Assembly: GCA_964370675.1 (NCBI GenBank)
Contig: CAYJKC010000048.1
Location: forward strand, 1 to 14,528
Length of the DNA: 14,528 bases
Direction of reading: 5' to 3'
Origin: CAYJAD01 sp964370675
GTDB taxonomy: Bacteria; Desulfobacterota; Desulfovibrionia; Desulfovibrionales; Desulfovibrionaceae
The notes beneath the pieces are model-generated. The model was not told the DNA's origin and made no database searches. It was given only the letters and a program-made list of their open reading frames with translations. Below, one piece after another: positions 6,771 through 13,942 of this stretch (positions within the stretch are counted from its first letter, which is position 1; each line of letters opens with the position of its first letter). Position numbers and translations under genes: made by a program.

Positions 6771-8354
6771 CTATTTTTTCATTAGCTTCCAAGTTGTTTT
6801 AATAACCGTAGCTGCTTCATTTAATCCTGGAAAGCTTGAAAACATTTGAGATTCAACTTCAGCTTCGTTCATCAGGGGTAAAACCCCTTCGCGTTCTTGT
6901 CTTTTGACATAATCATCATTCATAAGCGATGGTCTGCCTGGAATGTCATCCAAAATGCTTTCATCAGCAGCATATTCATCAGCAATTTTTTTATCATTAA
7001 AATCATAGTCACCCAGTTCTACTCCCACAGGTTCAATAACTGTAGGAATTCTGGCTTCAGCTTTAAGCTGCTCTTTAGCCCTTTGTTCAAGCTTAGCCTT
7101 GGCAGCGCGCGCTTTATTTACACTATCTTGGTGGTTTACAAATGCTTGCTGCAGGTGCACATCCAGGCTTTTAACTATATCTTTTAAGGCAGGGTCAGTA
7201 AAAAATTGCTTTACTTTTTGCAAGGTATATGGAGGATTTTCAGTATAAAGACAAGCTTTTGCAATATGAGAAGCTATATTTTCATGCTTACTTAAATCAA
7301 GACCAGAGATGAGAGTTGTGGCTGCATCTGTATAATTTCCCGCACGAATATGGGCTTGCATTGTGCGCACAAATGGACTTGGAGCTTTAGGCATATTTCT
7401 TAGCACATGCTTATAAGCCGAGCGTGCTTTAGTCCACTTAGCTGCACGGGTAAAAGTCAAACTAGCCTCATAAAGATAGTAGTTAAACTTTTCCATATCT
7501 TTATTACCACGCGAGGCTGCTGCAAGCCCAAGTTCCGCATCACCCTTATAATCTGGATGCAACATGGCTTTAGTAAAGGCCTGCACAGCATTGCCCCATT
7601 GTTTTTCAGTAATAAAGCGTAGCCCATCTTCCATATGAAAACTGGCCTTACCATCTTCTGTTTTACGACTATCAAAGCGCGCTAAAGTTGCATCAAAAGC
7701 CTGACTTGGCAAATCTTGCCTACGATCGTCTGCATGTAAGTAGCTAATTTGCAAAAGTTTATCTTGTAAGTTTTTGGGAGAATATGGTCTTGTTAATAAA
7801 TCATCAAATCCACCCATAACAGCTCTTAAAAGTCGCTCTTCTGCAGGGCTACCCACTAAACTTACAACAGGTAATTGTTTTAGTGCAGGATGAGAGCGAA
7901 TAAGCTCAATCCATTGCACAGCAGACATATCTTCAAAGCGTGGATGACAAAAAACAATATCTATGGGAGCATCATTTGGAATTTTATTACTTAAAATTTT
8001 TGCAGCCTGCACTCCAGATGTCAAAACTTGCAATTGCGAAATGCCCGCATCACGCAAGGCAGCGCGGTCCAAGCTCGCATTACTTTCTAATTCTACTAAT
8101 AGTAATGCATTCTTAAATGGTAGGGCAATTTTTTTCATAATATGAGGCATGGTTGAGCGAACAATAGTTTTTTCGCTTACCTTCTTAGGCTTTACAACTG
8201 GTATATCTTGTTCAATCTTTTCTGCCAATAATTTAGCATAACTTGCTCCAGGATATTGTGCAAGTGGCGCAAAAATCCCACCAAAGTGCTGATTCTTGCT
8301 TAATTGATCTTGTTTAAGTGCTCTTTGCATATTGCTTCTTGTTTTATTTGGCAT
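6771..8354 (-). CDS. Degenerate receiver-domain protein with TPR-like repeats
   Basis: A 527-residue soluble protein of unknown role. Residues 1-75 are low complexity and basic. Residues about 82-205 have the CheY-like receiver fold pattern, but the phosphorylation set is gone: the acceptor Asp aligns with H137 (in DIVFCHP), the conserved Thr with V167 (PVVSLVG) and the conserved Lys with R189 (LTRPYSP). Residues about 242-355 resemble tetratricopeptide repeats (for example KQWGNAVQAFTKAML and AGNYTDAATTLISGL). Residues about 405-435 are Ala/Lys/Glu-rich helix, probably coiled coil, and the tail is acidic. It likely acts as a protein-protein scaffold rather than a phosphorelay output. The ATG at 8354 has no clear ribosome site; Met9 has a weak AAGAAG upstream, so the start is uncertain. 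It follows the zinc-ribbon gene by 30 bp and is probably co-transcribed with it. Confidence 0.75.
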   Translation of the reverse strand: MPNKTRSNMQRALKQDQLSKNQHFGGIFAPLAQYPGASYAKLLAEKIEQDIPVVKPKKVSEKTIVRSTMPHIMKKIALPFKNALLLVELESNASLDRAALRDAGISQLQVLTSGVQAAKILSNKIPNDAPIDIVFCHPRFEDMSAVQWIELIRSHPALKQLPVVSLVGSPAEERLLRAVMGGFDDLLTRPYSPKNLQDKLLQISYLHADDRRQDLPSQAFDATLARFDSRKTEDGKASFHMEDGLRFITEKQWGNAVQAFTKAMLHPDYKGDAELGLAAASRGNKDMEKFNYYLYEASLTFTRAAKWTKARSAYKHVLRNMPKAPSPFVRTMQAHIRAGNYTDAATTLISGLDLSKHENIASHIAKACLYTENPPYTLQKVKQFFTDPALKDIVKSLDVHLQQAFVNHQDSVNKARAAKAKLEQRAKEQLKAEARIPTVIEPVGVELGDYDFNDKKIADEYAADESILDDIPGRPSLMNDDYVKRQEREGVLPLMNEAEVESQMFSSFPGLNEAATVIKTTWKLMKK

Positions 8355-8384
8355 TTAAATTATTATATTATACATAGTTGCGTA

Positions 8385-8801
8385 CTATTTCAATGCAGAT
8401 GCAAAAAGAAATCTTTTAGCTGGTACAGTTTTATGAATAGATGCGTACTCACCAACTGCACGTGCATTTGACATATATTCTACACCACAATAGCTGCAAC
8501 AATAAATTTCATTATGTGTATGTAGACGAAATAGTGTACCATCACGTTCATAGCAGGTAGGGCAAAAAGGACCTTGGGTAAGTGAGTCCATTTTTATCCA
8601 GTAAAATTGATTGTCAAAATATAAAGACTTGGAAAGAAAAATTATATCCTCAAGTTCTTGAACTCGCTCTTTTAAATTAACAGATTCATCTTGCAAAGCT
8701 ATATAGCGAGCCTGTAGTTCCATAAGCACTTTTAGACCTTCGCTATTTTTACCTTGACGAAAAAAATGTTGTATTTTTTGAAAACAATAATAATCCAACA
8801 T
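8385..8801 (-). CDS. Small coiled-coil/zinc-ribbon protein of unknown function
   Basis: A 138-residue protein. The first half is helical and charged (about 25-58, with ESVNLKERVQELED), likely a short coiled coil. The second half holds a four-cysteine zinc ribbon: C80-x2-C83 (FCPTC) and C102-x2-C105 (CSYC), separated by 18 residues. The layout YW...GPFCPTC...YCCSYC recalls small hypothetical proteins seen in many bacteria and prophages; none I can name with a function. The start taken is the ATG at 8801, with GGGG 7 nt upstream; an in-frame GTG at 8828 would add nine residues but has no ribosome site. It lies 30 bp upstream of the receiver-TPR gene on the same strand. Zinc binding is inferred from the motif. 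Confidence 0.7.
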   Translation of the reverse strand: MLDYYCFQKIQHFFRQGKNSEGLKVLMELQARYIALQDESVNLKERVQELEDIIFLSKSLYFDNQFYWIKMDSLTQGPFCPTCYERDGTLFRLHTHNEIYCCSYCGVEYMSNARAVGEYASIHKTVPAKRFLFASALK

Positions 8802-9048
8802 ACTACTACCCCGTTTTGCTATATACACTTAAAATCATGTATAATCTTGCATATAAAATAAATAAACACTAAAAACTCTTACTTTTCACATCGTCATATA
8901 TAGTGTTTTCTTTAGGTGTAAAATGAAATTTTATTTTGGACTATTTTGTCATTTTCCTGAAATAATTAACTTATTTCTTTAGAAAAACTCTTAAAATTTG
9001 TAGTAAAAGGAACTTAATTTTATGCTTATCTATAAGGTGGGTTTAGCT
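8802..9048. other. AT-rich spacer between nth and the zinc-ribbon gene
   Basis: No convincing gene is seen. It holds a 7-bp inverted repeat (GAAATAA 8959-8965, TTATTTC 8971-8977), a widely spaced 8-bp pair (AAACACTA 8864-8871, TAGTGTTT 8901-8908) and an 11-bp direct repeat AAAAACTCTTA (8871-8881 and 8983-8993). In DNA this AT-rich such matches can arise by chance. The promoter of the zinc-ribbon gene should lie near its right part but no clear -35/-10 pair was found. Confidence 0.4.
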
Positions 9049-9702
9049 CTATTTCTTTTTTGGTGTTTTCCAAGTTTTTTTGGGGCAAAAATCTTGCAAT
9101 TCACATAGCTCACATAATGGTTTTTTAGCATCGCAAACATGTCGCCCAAACCATACCAAGCGATGATTTAAAAGCCCCCATTCTTCTTTGGGAAAAAGTT
9201 TCATTAAATCTTGTTCTACAACGAGCACATCCTTACTCTTTGTTAAGCCAAGGCGATATACAATGCGCCCCACATGCGTATCTATGGCAATGCCTTCATT
9301 AATGCCAAAACAGCTCCACAATACCACATTGGCAGTTTTTCGTGCAACACCTGGTAAGGTAATGAGCTCTTGTAGTGTTTTTGGCACTTCTCCCTTAAAT
9401 TTTTCGGTAATTATTTTAGCAGAAGCTATTATATTTTTGGCCTTATTACGAAAAAAACCTGTAGAACGAATGGTGTTTTCAACACTTTCTAGATTTGCCT
9501 TAGCCAAACTTTTGGCATCTGGCCAAGTAGCGAATAGTTTTGGAGTTACAATATTTACTCGTGCATCAGTACATTGGGCTGAAAGTATAACTGCCACTAA
9601 GAGTTGCCAAGGAGTCGAGGCTATGAGATGAGTATCAGGCACAGGATATTTTTTAGCTAAAGCTGTTTGGACAAGTGCCGCCCTTTTTTGTATTATGCTC
9701 AT
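9049..9702 (-). CDS. nth: Endonuclease III, base-excision DNA glycosylase/AP lyase
   Basis: A 217-residue enzyme close to the 211 residues of the E. coli protein. It removes oxidised pyrimidines and nicks the abasic site. The helix-hairpin-helix LPGVARKTANVV (116-127) carries the catalytic lysine K122, and IDTHVGR carries the catalytic D141. The C-terminal iron-sulfur loop C190-x6-C197-x2-C200-x5-C206 matches the family spacing exactly, so a 4Fe-4S cluster is expected. SAQCTDARVN (41-50) is the usual N-terminal motif. It starts with ATG at 9702, with no strong ribosome site, and is divergent from cutA. Nothing unusual in the sequence. Confidence 0.97.
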   Translation of the reverse strand: MSIIQKRAALVQTALAKKYPVPDTHLIASTPWQLLVAVILSAQCTDARVNIVTPKLFATWPDAKSLAKANLESVENTIRSTGFFRNKAKNIIASAKIITEKFKGEVPKTLQELITLPGVARKTANVVLWSCFGINEGIAIDTHVGRIVYRLGLTKSKDVLVVEQDLMKLFPKEEWGLLNHRLVWFGRHVCDAKKPLCELCELQDFCPKKTWKTPKKK

Positions 9703-9744
9703 ATGAACTACATGCCATATACCTTAAAATCTAGCAAGTGCGGT

Positions 9745-9772
9745 TTTACAGTACGGGATTCAGATTTATAAC
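9745..9772 (+). promoter_or_regulatory. Predicted sigma-70 promoter for cutA
   Basis: TTTACA (9745-9750) and TATAAC (9767-9772) are separated by 16 bp, each one base off consensus; a perfect TATAAT also lies at 9773-9778 but is badly spaced for this -35. Transcription from here would give cutA an untranslated leader of about 190 nt. A second TATAAT at 9951-9956 is too close to the ribosome site to be the main start. Confidence 0.4.
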
Positions 9773-9972
9773 TATAATCAAGAAATTTGTTTTTTATAAG
9801 TATGCAAAACAATGGGGAGGGTTTTTTAAGCAATTTGCTGCGACGAAGCGTATGCGTAGGTGCTGCAACGCTAAAAAAACTTTACCTATTGCTTTGCATA
9901 CTCAAAAAATTGCAAATCGGAATCACCTGCGGTTTACAACACATTAAACTTATAATTAATTGGGGAAATGCC

Positions 9973-10287
9973 ATGCTTTTAATTTATGTAACCATGCCTA
10001 GCATGGAAGAAGCTAAAACCATAGCCAGTAATATAGTAGAAAAACGCCTTGCCGCATGTGCTAATATCATACCCGGAATGCATTCCATTTATCATTGGCA
10101 AGGCAAAATAGAACAAAGCACTGAGTATGTTTGTTTATTTAAAACGCGCAAAGAAAATTTTAATGCCTTGCAAGAAGCCATTACCCAATTACATAGCTAT
10201 ATTACACCATGTATTATAGCCCTACCCATTGTGGATGCAGCAGCGCCCTTTGCAAAGTGGATTCAAGAAGAAAGCATGCAAAAATAA
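9973..10287 (+). CDS. cutA: CutA1 family divalent-ion tolerance protein
   Basis: A 104-residue protein, the normal CutA size, predicted to form the family's ferredoxin-like trimer. The signature region is clear: AACANIIPGMHSIYHWQGKIE (28-48, in part) and HSYITPCIIALPI (74-86). Most homologues have Glu after the Pro of the second motif; here it is C80. The family has been linked to copper and divalent metal tolerance, though its biochemical role remains unsettled. The start is the ATG at 9973 with GGGGA 6 nt upstream; the open frame extends 62 codons further upstream but that part does not look like CutA. It is convergent with lipoamide dehydrogenase, 11 bp apart, with no terminator between. 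Confidence 0.93.
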   Translation: MLLIYVTMPSMEEAKTIASNIVEKRLAACANIIPGMHSIYHWQGKIEQSTEYVCLFKTRKENFNALQEAITQLHSYITPCIIALPIVDAAAPFAKWIQEESMQK

Positions 10288-10298
10288 TCTAACAGTTA

Positions 10299-11732
10299 TT
10301 AATGCTGTCCTAAACCTAACAAAGCTGCTTCAAACACACCTTCTGCCAAGGTTGGGTGAGCATGAATAGTATTGACTATATGGTGCAAACTTGCGCCCAT
10401 TTGTATGGCTAAGGTGATTTCTGCTATAAGATCAGTAGCATGCGCACCAGCAATATGTGCTCCAAGAATTTTGTTATCATCCTTACTGATGACAAGTTTA
10501 ACAAATCCAGGTAATTCCCCCATAGCATGAGCCTTACCTAACTCGCGCATTTGTAGTGTGGGGCAAAAAATTTCTTTACCAAGTTCCTTAGCTTGTTCTT
10601 CACTAAGACCAACACACCCCACTTCCGGAGTAGTAAAGATAGCTGAGGGCACCGCAGTATAATCCATATTAGTATCAGCCATATCCTTACTAAGGATATG
10701 CTTAACCGCACAAAGACCTTCAGCTGCTGCCACGTGAGCTAGCATAATTTTAGCTGGTCCAAGTATATCTCCAATGGCATATATATTTGGAATAGAGGTT
10801 TGCATATTGTCATTAACTTCAATCCAGCCGCGCGCATCGGTTTTTACACCTAGTTTATCAAGATTAAGCTTGGTTGCTTGTGGCACGCGCCCCGCAGTAA
10901 CCAATATCATATCAGTTTGAATGCTTACTTCTTTACTTTGCGCAGCAGTAGGATTTTCAATGAAGGGTGATGCTGCAAGAGTTGCATGAACTTGACCTTC
11001 TTTAACAGAAACATCCTTTAAGGTGCGCCCAAGTTCGCAACCTATGCCGTGTTTTTTCATTTCACGTTGTAAAAGCTTACTTATATCTGCATCTACTGAT
11101 GGTATTGGCAAAACTCGCTCAAGCCCTTCTATCACAGTAACCTTGGTGCCAAGGCTATTAAAAATAAATGCCATTTCACATCCAATAACACCACCGCCCA
11201 CAATGCATAAGTTTTTAGGAATATGCTGTAATTCTAGTGCGTCATCACTGCCTATAATGTATTTATGATCAAAAGTTAAACCGGGAAGCTCTAAAATTTC
11301 TGTACCTGTGGCAATAATAACAATATCGCTTGCCACATCTTGGCTCTTTCCATCATCAGTATGCACACGCACAAGCGTTGGAGAAATAATTTCACCAGTA
11401 CCCGTAAGAACAGTGACTTTTAACTTAACACAGGTTTTCTCAAGCCCTCCACGTAGAATACGTATAACATTATTTTTGCGCTCAATAATCTTACCCATAT
11501 TAGGAATTGGTATTCCATTTATGTCTATGCCAAGAGTGCCAAGGTTCCTAGCTAATTCCAAAGCATCAGAGGATGTTTTTATGGTTTTGGTTGGAATACA
11601 GCCATAATTTAAGCAGGTTCCACCAATGTGGTTTTTTTCAACAATAGTTACTTCAATGCCAGCCCGTGCGGCAGCAAAGGCAGCGGTATAGCCACCTGGT
11701 CCGCCTCCGATAACAGTTAAACGTAAAGACAT
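10299..11732 (-). CDS. lpdA: Dihydrolipoamide dehydrogenase (E3 / glycine-cleavage L protein)
   Basis: A 477-residue flavoprotein that reoxidises dihydrolipoamide with NAD+ in 2-oxoacid dehydrogenase complexes or glycine cleavage. The FAD-binding motif GGGPGGY is at 9-15, and the redox disulfide GGTCLNYGC gives C40 and C45. The NAD motif VGGGVIGCE spans 178-186, the second FAD motif YAIGD 318-322, and the catalytic pair HAHPTLAE gives H459 and E464. Start is ATG 11732 with GGGAG 5 nt upstream; a TTG four codons earlier overlaps that site. It lies 12 bp after the PilZ-like gene, so the two are probably one transcript. No partner E1/E2 or gcv genes are in the window, so which complex it serves is open. 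Confidence 0.97.
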   Translation of the reverse strand: MSLRLTVIGGGPGGYTAAFAAARAGIEVTIVEKNHIGGTCLNYGCIPTKTIKTSSDALELARNLGTLGIDINGIPIPNMGKIIERKNNVIRILRGGLEKTCVKLKVTVLTGTGEIISPTLVRVHTDDGKSQDVASDIVIIATGTEILELPGLTFDHKYIIGSDDALELQHIPKNLCIVGGGVIGCEMAFIFNSLGTKVTVIEGLERVLPIPSVDADISKLLQREMKKHGIGCELGRTLKDVSVKEGQVHATLAASPFIENPTAAQSKEVSIQTDMILVTAGRVPQATKLNLDKLGVKTDARGWIEVNDNMQTSIPNIYAIGDILGPAKIMLAHVAAAEGLCAVKHILSKDMADTNMDYTAVPSAIFTTPEVGCVGLSEEQAKELGKEIFCPTLQMRELGKAHAMGELPGFVKLVISKDDNKILGAHIAGAHATDLIAEITLAIQMGASLHHIVNTIHAHPTLAEGVFEAALLGLGQH

Positions 11733-11744
11733 ATATTCTCCCAA

Positions 11745-12851
11745 TTAAATTTCAATTTTTTCTGCTTCTTCAACTTCTTGCTCAGCGTGCATAATCCAAT
11801 GCATTAAAGGAGGAACACTATTGGCATTGGTTGCAGGAAACCATTCAATTTTATCACTACTTTGATAAATTTGTTGCCAATGCGTAAAAGAAAAAATAGC
11901 ATCTAAGTATTCCATGTCAACACATGGAGCAAAACCAACACAAACGGCTTTTACCCAAAGCAGTATTTTACCAGAACTTTCTTGCGGTGTATTGATGGCT
12001 AACAACATACATATTTGATGACCTTTTTTTAAGGAGTGATCCATGGCATCTAAGGTATCACGCAAAAACCGCAAGCGCATACGACATGCAGCAATGCTTA
12101 CTACAAGAAAATGACTATTGCCTGAAGGTCTAAACACAGCTTGAGGACGTCCGAGTGAAGAAACATTTTGCGGTAAAACCATGTTGCTTGTGTGATAAAA
12201 CCAAATATATGACAAAGCTATCATTTCTGGCTGTGGCTCTATGCGCACTGTATCCTTAGCCATTGAATCACTAAGTATACTTGGTCTGATGATTTCCATG
12301 ACCGTGCTGCCTCTTTTTTTCTGTATAGAGCAAACAAAGGAAGCAAAATGATATACTGTACATGCATCATTGTGAGTTAATTGAAAATAAACATCAATTG
12401 GGGCAGCATCCCACCCAGTTGCAACACTACCAGCATGTAAATCAAAAACAATATTGGGCGCATTGTCATTTCGGCAACTTTCATCACTGCCATTTTTATC
12501 TTCAATATCAATGCTACAATAGCCTTGCAAATGTCTATGTTCAAGACCAGTACGAGTACAAATTAAATCAAAGCGCACCTCTTGTTCTGCTGCGCGTTGT
12601 AAAATAGAGTCAATAAAAGCCGCGTCATCAAGAGACATGAAAAGTGGCTCTGACTTCATTTTTCTAATTTTTGATACAATAAAAACTAAAGCAAGGGCAA
12701 CAGCCACTATAATTGCAAGAGTCTGAGCTATCTCCATGGTAGGCTTTGAAGTTGGAGCCCAAAAAGTTAAGGCCGGTGCAGCATAATATTGCGACGTAAA
12801 GATATGCTTATATTTTGAGACTAGTGAACTAAGGTAACAACGTTTATTCAT
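11745..12851 (-). CDS. Membrane-anchored protein with degenerate YcgR/PilZ-like layout
   Basis: A 368-residue protein. One transmembrane helix lies at about 40-60 (IAQTLAIIVAVALALVFIVS) followed by basic KIRKMKS, so most of it should be cytoplasmic. Residues about 80-190 resemble the YcgR N-terminal beta domain (IDVYFQL, YHFASFV). Residues about 200-330 resemble PilZ: VVSIAACRMRLRF lies where c-di-GMP binders have the D/N-x-S-x-x-G turn, and IEPQPEMIALSYIWFY lies where they have RxxxR. Both key motifs are missing, so c-di-GMP binding is doubtful. The tail is acidic. The ATG at 12851 has GGTGG 7 nt upstream; Met39 is an alternative without a ribosome site. It precedes lpdA by 12 bp. The fold call is tentative; the gene is clearly real. 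Confidence 0.7.
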   Translation of the reverse strand: MNKRCYLSSLVSKYKHIFTSQYYAAPALTFWAPTSKPTMEIAQTLAIIVAVALALVFIVSKIRKMKSEPLFMSLDDAAFIDSILQRAAEQEVRFDLICTRTGLEHRHLQGYCSIDIEDKNGSDESCRNDNAPNIVFDLHAGSVATGWDAAPIDVYFQLTHNDACTVYHFASFVCSIQKKRGSTVMEIIRPSILSDSMAKDTVRIEPQPEMIALSYIWFYHTSNMVLPQNVSSLGRPQAVFRPSGNSHFLVVSIAACRMRLRFLRDTLDAMDHSLKKGHQICMLLAINTPQESSGKILLWVKAVCVGFAPCVDMEYLDAIFSFTHWQQIYQSSDKIEWFPATNANSVPPLMHWIMHAEQEVEEAEKIEI

Positions 12852-12896
12852 TCTTGATCCACCATAGATATTAAATACATGTTTTAATTACTATAT

Positions 12897-12912
12897 ACAC
12901 AGTGACACAGTG
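12897..12912. repeat. Two tandem copies of ACACAGTG upstream of the PilZ-like gene
   Basis: ACACAGTG occurs twice back to back (12897-12904, 12905-12912). Read on the minus strand it runs directly into TATATAG, a candidate -10 for the PilZ-like/lpdA transcript, so a tandem activator or repressor site is possible. No good -35 is seen at 17 bp, which would fit an activated promoter. The whole 12852-13190 spacer (339 bp) holds only this, the stem-loop at 13013-13051 and the grpE promoter; no gene is seen. Confidence 0.35.
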
Positions 12913-13012
12913 TTTTTTATCACCCGCATAATAGTATATGGTTACACATACTCATAATTATACAAAAAAAAAAATTATTTAGCAAGAAAATTTCAAGTAA
13001 AATAAGGCTATG

Positions 13013-13051
13013 CTTTACGTCTAGTCTAGTAGACTAAGCCTCAACGTAAGG
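13013..13051. other. Bulged stem-loop upstream of grpE
   Basis: An outer 8-bp stem (CTTTACGT 13013-13020 with ACGTAAGG 13044-13051, one G-U pair) encloses a perfect 6-bp inverted repeat TAGTCT-AGT-AGACTA (13022-13036). It is 90 bp before the grpE -35 and not followed at once by a T-run. It is not CIRCE (TTAGCACTC-N9-GAGTGCTAA). It could be a protein-binding site for a heat-shock regulator or a structured end of a small transcript. Confidence 0.4.
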
Positions 13052-13139
13052 TTGCGCTATATTTTTTAACTCGATCATCAAGTATCAAATATTTTTTTCT
13101 TTAGCTTTAGCTAGTTAGCATGATATTATTCATAAAGCC

Positions 13140-13169
13140 TTGACAGTTGAGCTTTAGATATTTAATAAT
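13140..13169 (+). promoter_or_regulatory. Predicted sigma-70 promoter of grpE
   Basis: A perfect -35 TTGACA (13140-13145) and AATAAT (13164-13169, five of six to TATAAT) are separated by 18 bp. Transcription would start about 13176, giving a leader of about 15 nt that is mostly the AAAGGAG ribosome site (13178-13184). It lacks the CTTGAA/CCCCAT pattern of heat-shock sigma-32 promoters, so basal expression is expected from vegetative sigma. Confidence 0.6.
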
Positions 13170-13190
13170 ATAAAGATAAAGGAGTGCCAC

Positions 13191-13805
13191 ATGTCACACA
13201 AAAAACCGCATGACAAATATAAGCAAGCTGCCAATCAAGAAAATTTTGACGATGACGATTTGGCAGATATTTCTTTTGATATAGAAGACATGGGTCTTGG
13301 AGGCATAGTTCCGCCAGCCTTGCCAGAAAATCTTAATGAGCTTTGCCTTGAACATATTTGCCCCACCTGTTCACAAAAAACAGATGCTGAGCAATTACGT
13401 TTACGTTCACTGGCTGAAATGGAAAATTTCAAAAAACGTCTTATGCGTGAACATGAAGAGCAACTTAGCTATGCAGCAGAAAGAGTGCTAGCTGATTTAT
13501 TACCAAGCTTGGATAACCTTGATCTCGCCTTGCAATATGGCAGTAAGGACGAAGTCTGTAAGGATATGCTAATGGGTGTTGAAATGACACATAAACTGCT
13601 ATTAGATGCCATTAAAAATCATGGTCTTGAGCCCATTGGACAAGTGGGAGAGGAATTTACACCAGAGTTACACGAAGCACTTTCTTTTGAAATACGTAAT
13701 GATATGGATGCTGGTCTGGTAAGTTCACTTATGCAGCGCGGATATAAACTTAAAGGCAGGCTTTTGCGCCCAGCTAAGGTCTGTATTAGCAAAAAGCCTG
13801 AATAA
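13191..13805 (+). CDS. grpE: GrpE, nucleotide-exchange factor of the DnaK chaperone
   Basis: A 204-residue cytoplasmic co-chaperone that releases ADP from DnaK. Residues 1-50 are acidic and disordered, a long helix runs from about 62 to 140 (AEQLRLRSLAEMENFKKRL), and the C-terminal beta wing carries the family signature FTPELHEALSFEI (156-168) and GYKLKGRLLRPAKV (184-197). A C57-P-T-C60 motif just before the long helix is not found in E. coli GrpE. AAAGGAG lies 6 nt before the ATG. Neither hrcA before it nor dnaK after it is present, so grpE stands apart from the usual hrcA-grpE-dnaK order; a small YbjQ-like gene follows after 136 bp. Confidence 0.95.
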   Translation: MSHKKPHDKYKQAANQENFDDDDLADISFDIEDMGLGGIVPPALPENLNELCLEHICPTCSQKTDAEQLRLRSLAEMENFKKRLMREHEEQLSYAAERVLADLLPSLDNLDLALQYGSKDEVCKDMLMGVEMTHKLLLDAIKNHGLEPIGQVGEEFTPELHEALSFEIRNDMDAGLVSSLMQRGYKLKGRLLRPAKVCISKKPE

Positions 13806-13896
13806 AACTTGCTTTGCTTGTCAAAAGGCTGACAATCCTCCTGTAGCATTTAGAAAAGACACAATACCACTCTGAAATTATAAACAAAAAACACGT

Positions 13897-13942
13897 TGGC
13901 AACCTTCTTGCAATGCAATAAGCAATACAAAGGAGGTTGCCA
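13897..13942 (+). promoter_or_regulatory. RNA hairpin burying the ribosome site of the YbjQ-like gene
   Basis: TGGCAACCTTCTT (13897-13909) pairs over 13 continuous positions, with one G-U, to AAGGAGGTTGCCA (13930-13942). The right arm contains the whole Shine-Dalgarno AAGGAGG and the A of the start codon. The loop (13910-13929) is 20 nt and contains GCAAT three times. Further upstream CCTCCT (13837-13842) is also a perfect complement of AGGAGG. This is the form of a translational switch (RNA thermometer, riboregulator or protein-controlled leader); which one cannot be told. It needs the message to start upstream of 13897, for example by read-through from grpE. Confidence 0.65.

Noticed and set aside
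8864..8908. An 8-bp inverted repeat AAACACTA/TAGTGTTT as a terminator or operator
   Set aside because: The arms are 29 nt apart in very AT-rich DNA, with no T-run, so chance is likely.
9022..9108. A 28-codon hydrophobic plus-strand frame with AAAGGA upstream, resembling a type I toxin peptide
   Set aside because: It runs into the 3' end of nth in antisense, the ribosome-site spacing is long, and no antisense RNA promoter or repeat structure supports a toxin locus.
9787..9972. A 62-residue N-terminal extension in frame with CutA
   Set aside because: The family starts at the MLLIYVT segment, and GGGGA is correctly spaced before the ATG at 9973.
10288..10298. A terminator between convergent cutA and lpdA
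   Set aside because: The gap is 11 bp and only a weak 5-bp AATAA/TTATT pairing is seen across it.
13013..13136. CIRCE heat-shock operator before grpE
   Set aside because: No TTAGCACTC/GAGTGCTAA pair with 9-bp spacing; TTTAGCTTTAGCTAGTTAGC only superficially resembles it.
13818..13835. TTGTCA-N6-TGACAA hairpin after grpE as its terminator
   Set aside because: Only six pairs of mixed strength and no T-run on either strand; read-through into the next gene seems more likely.
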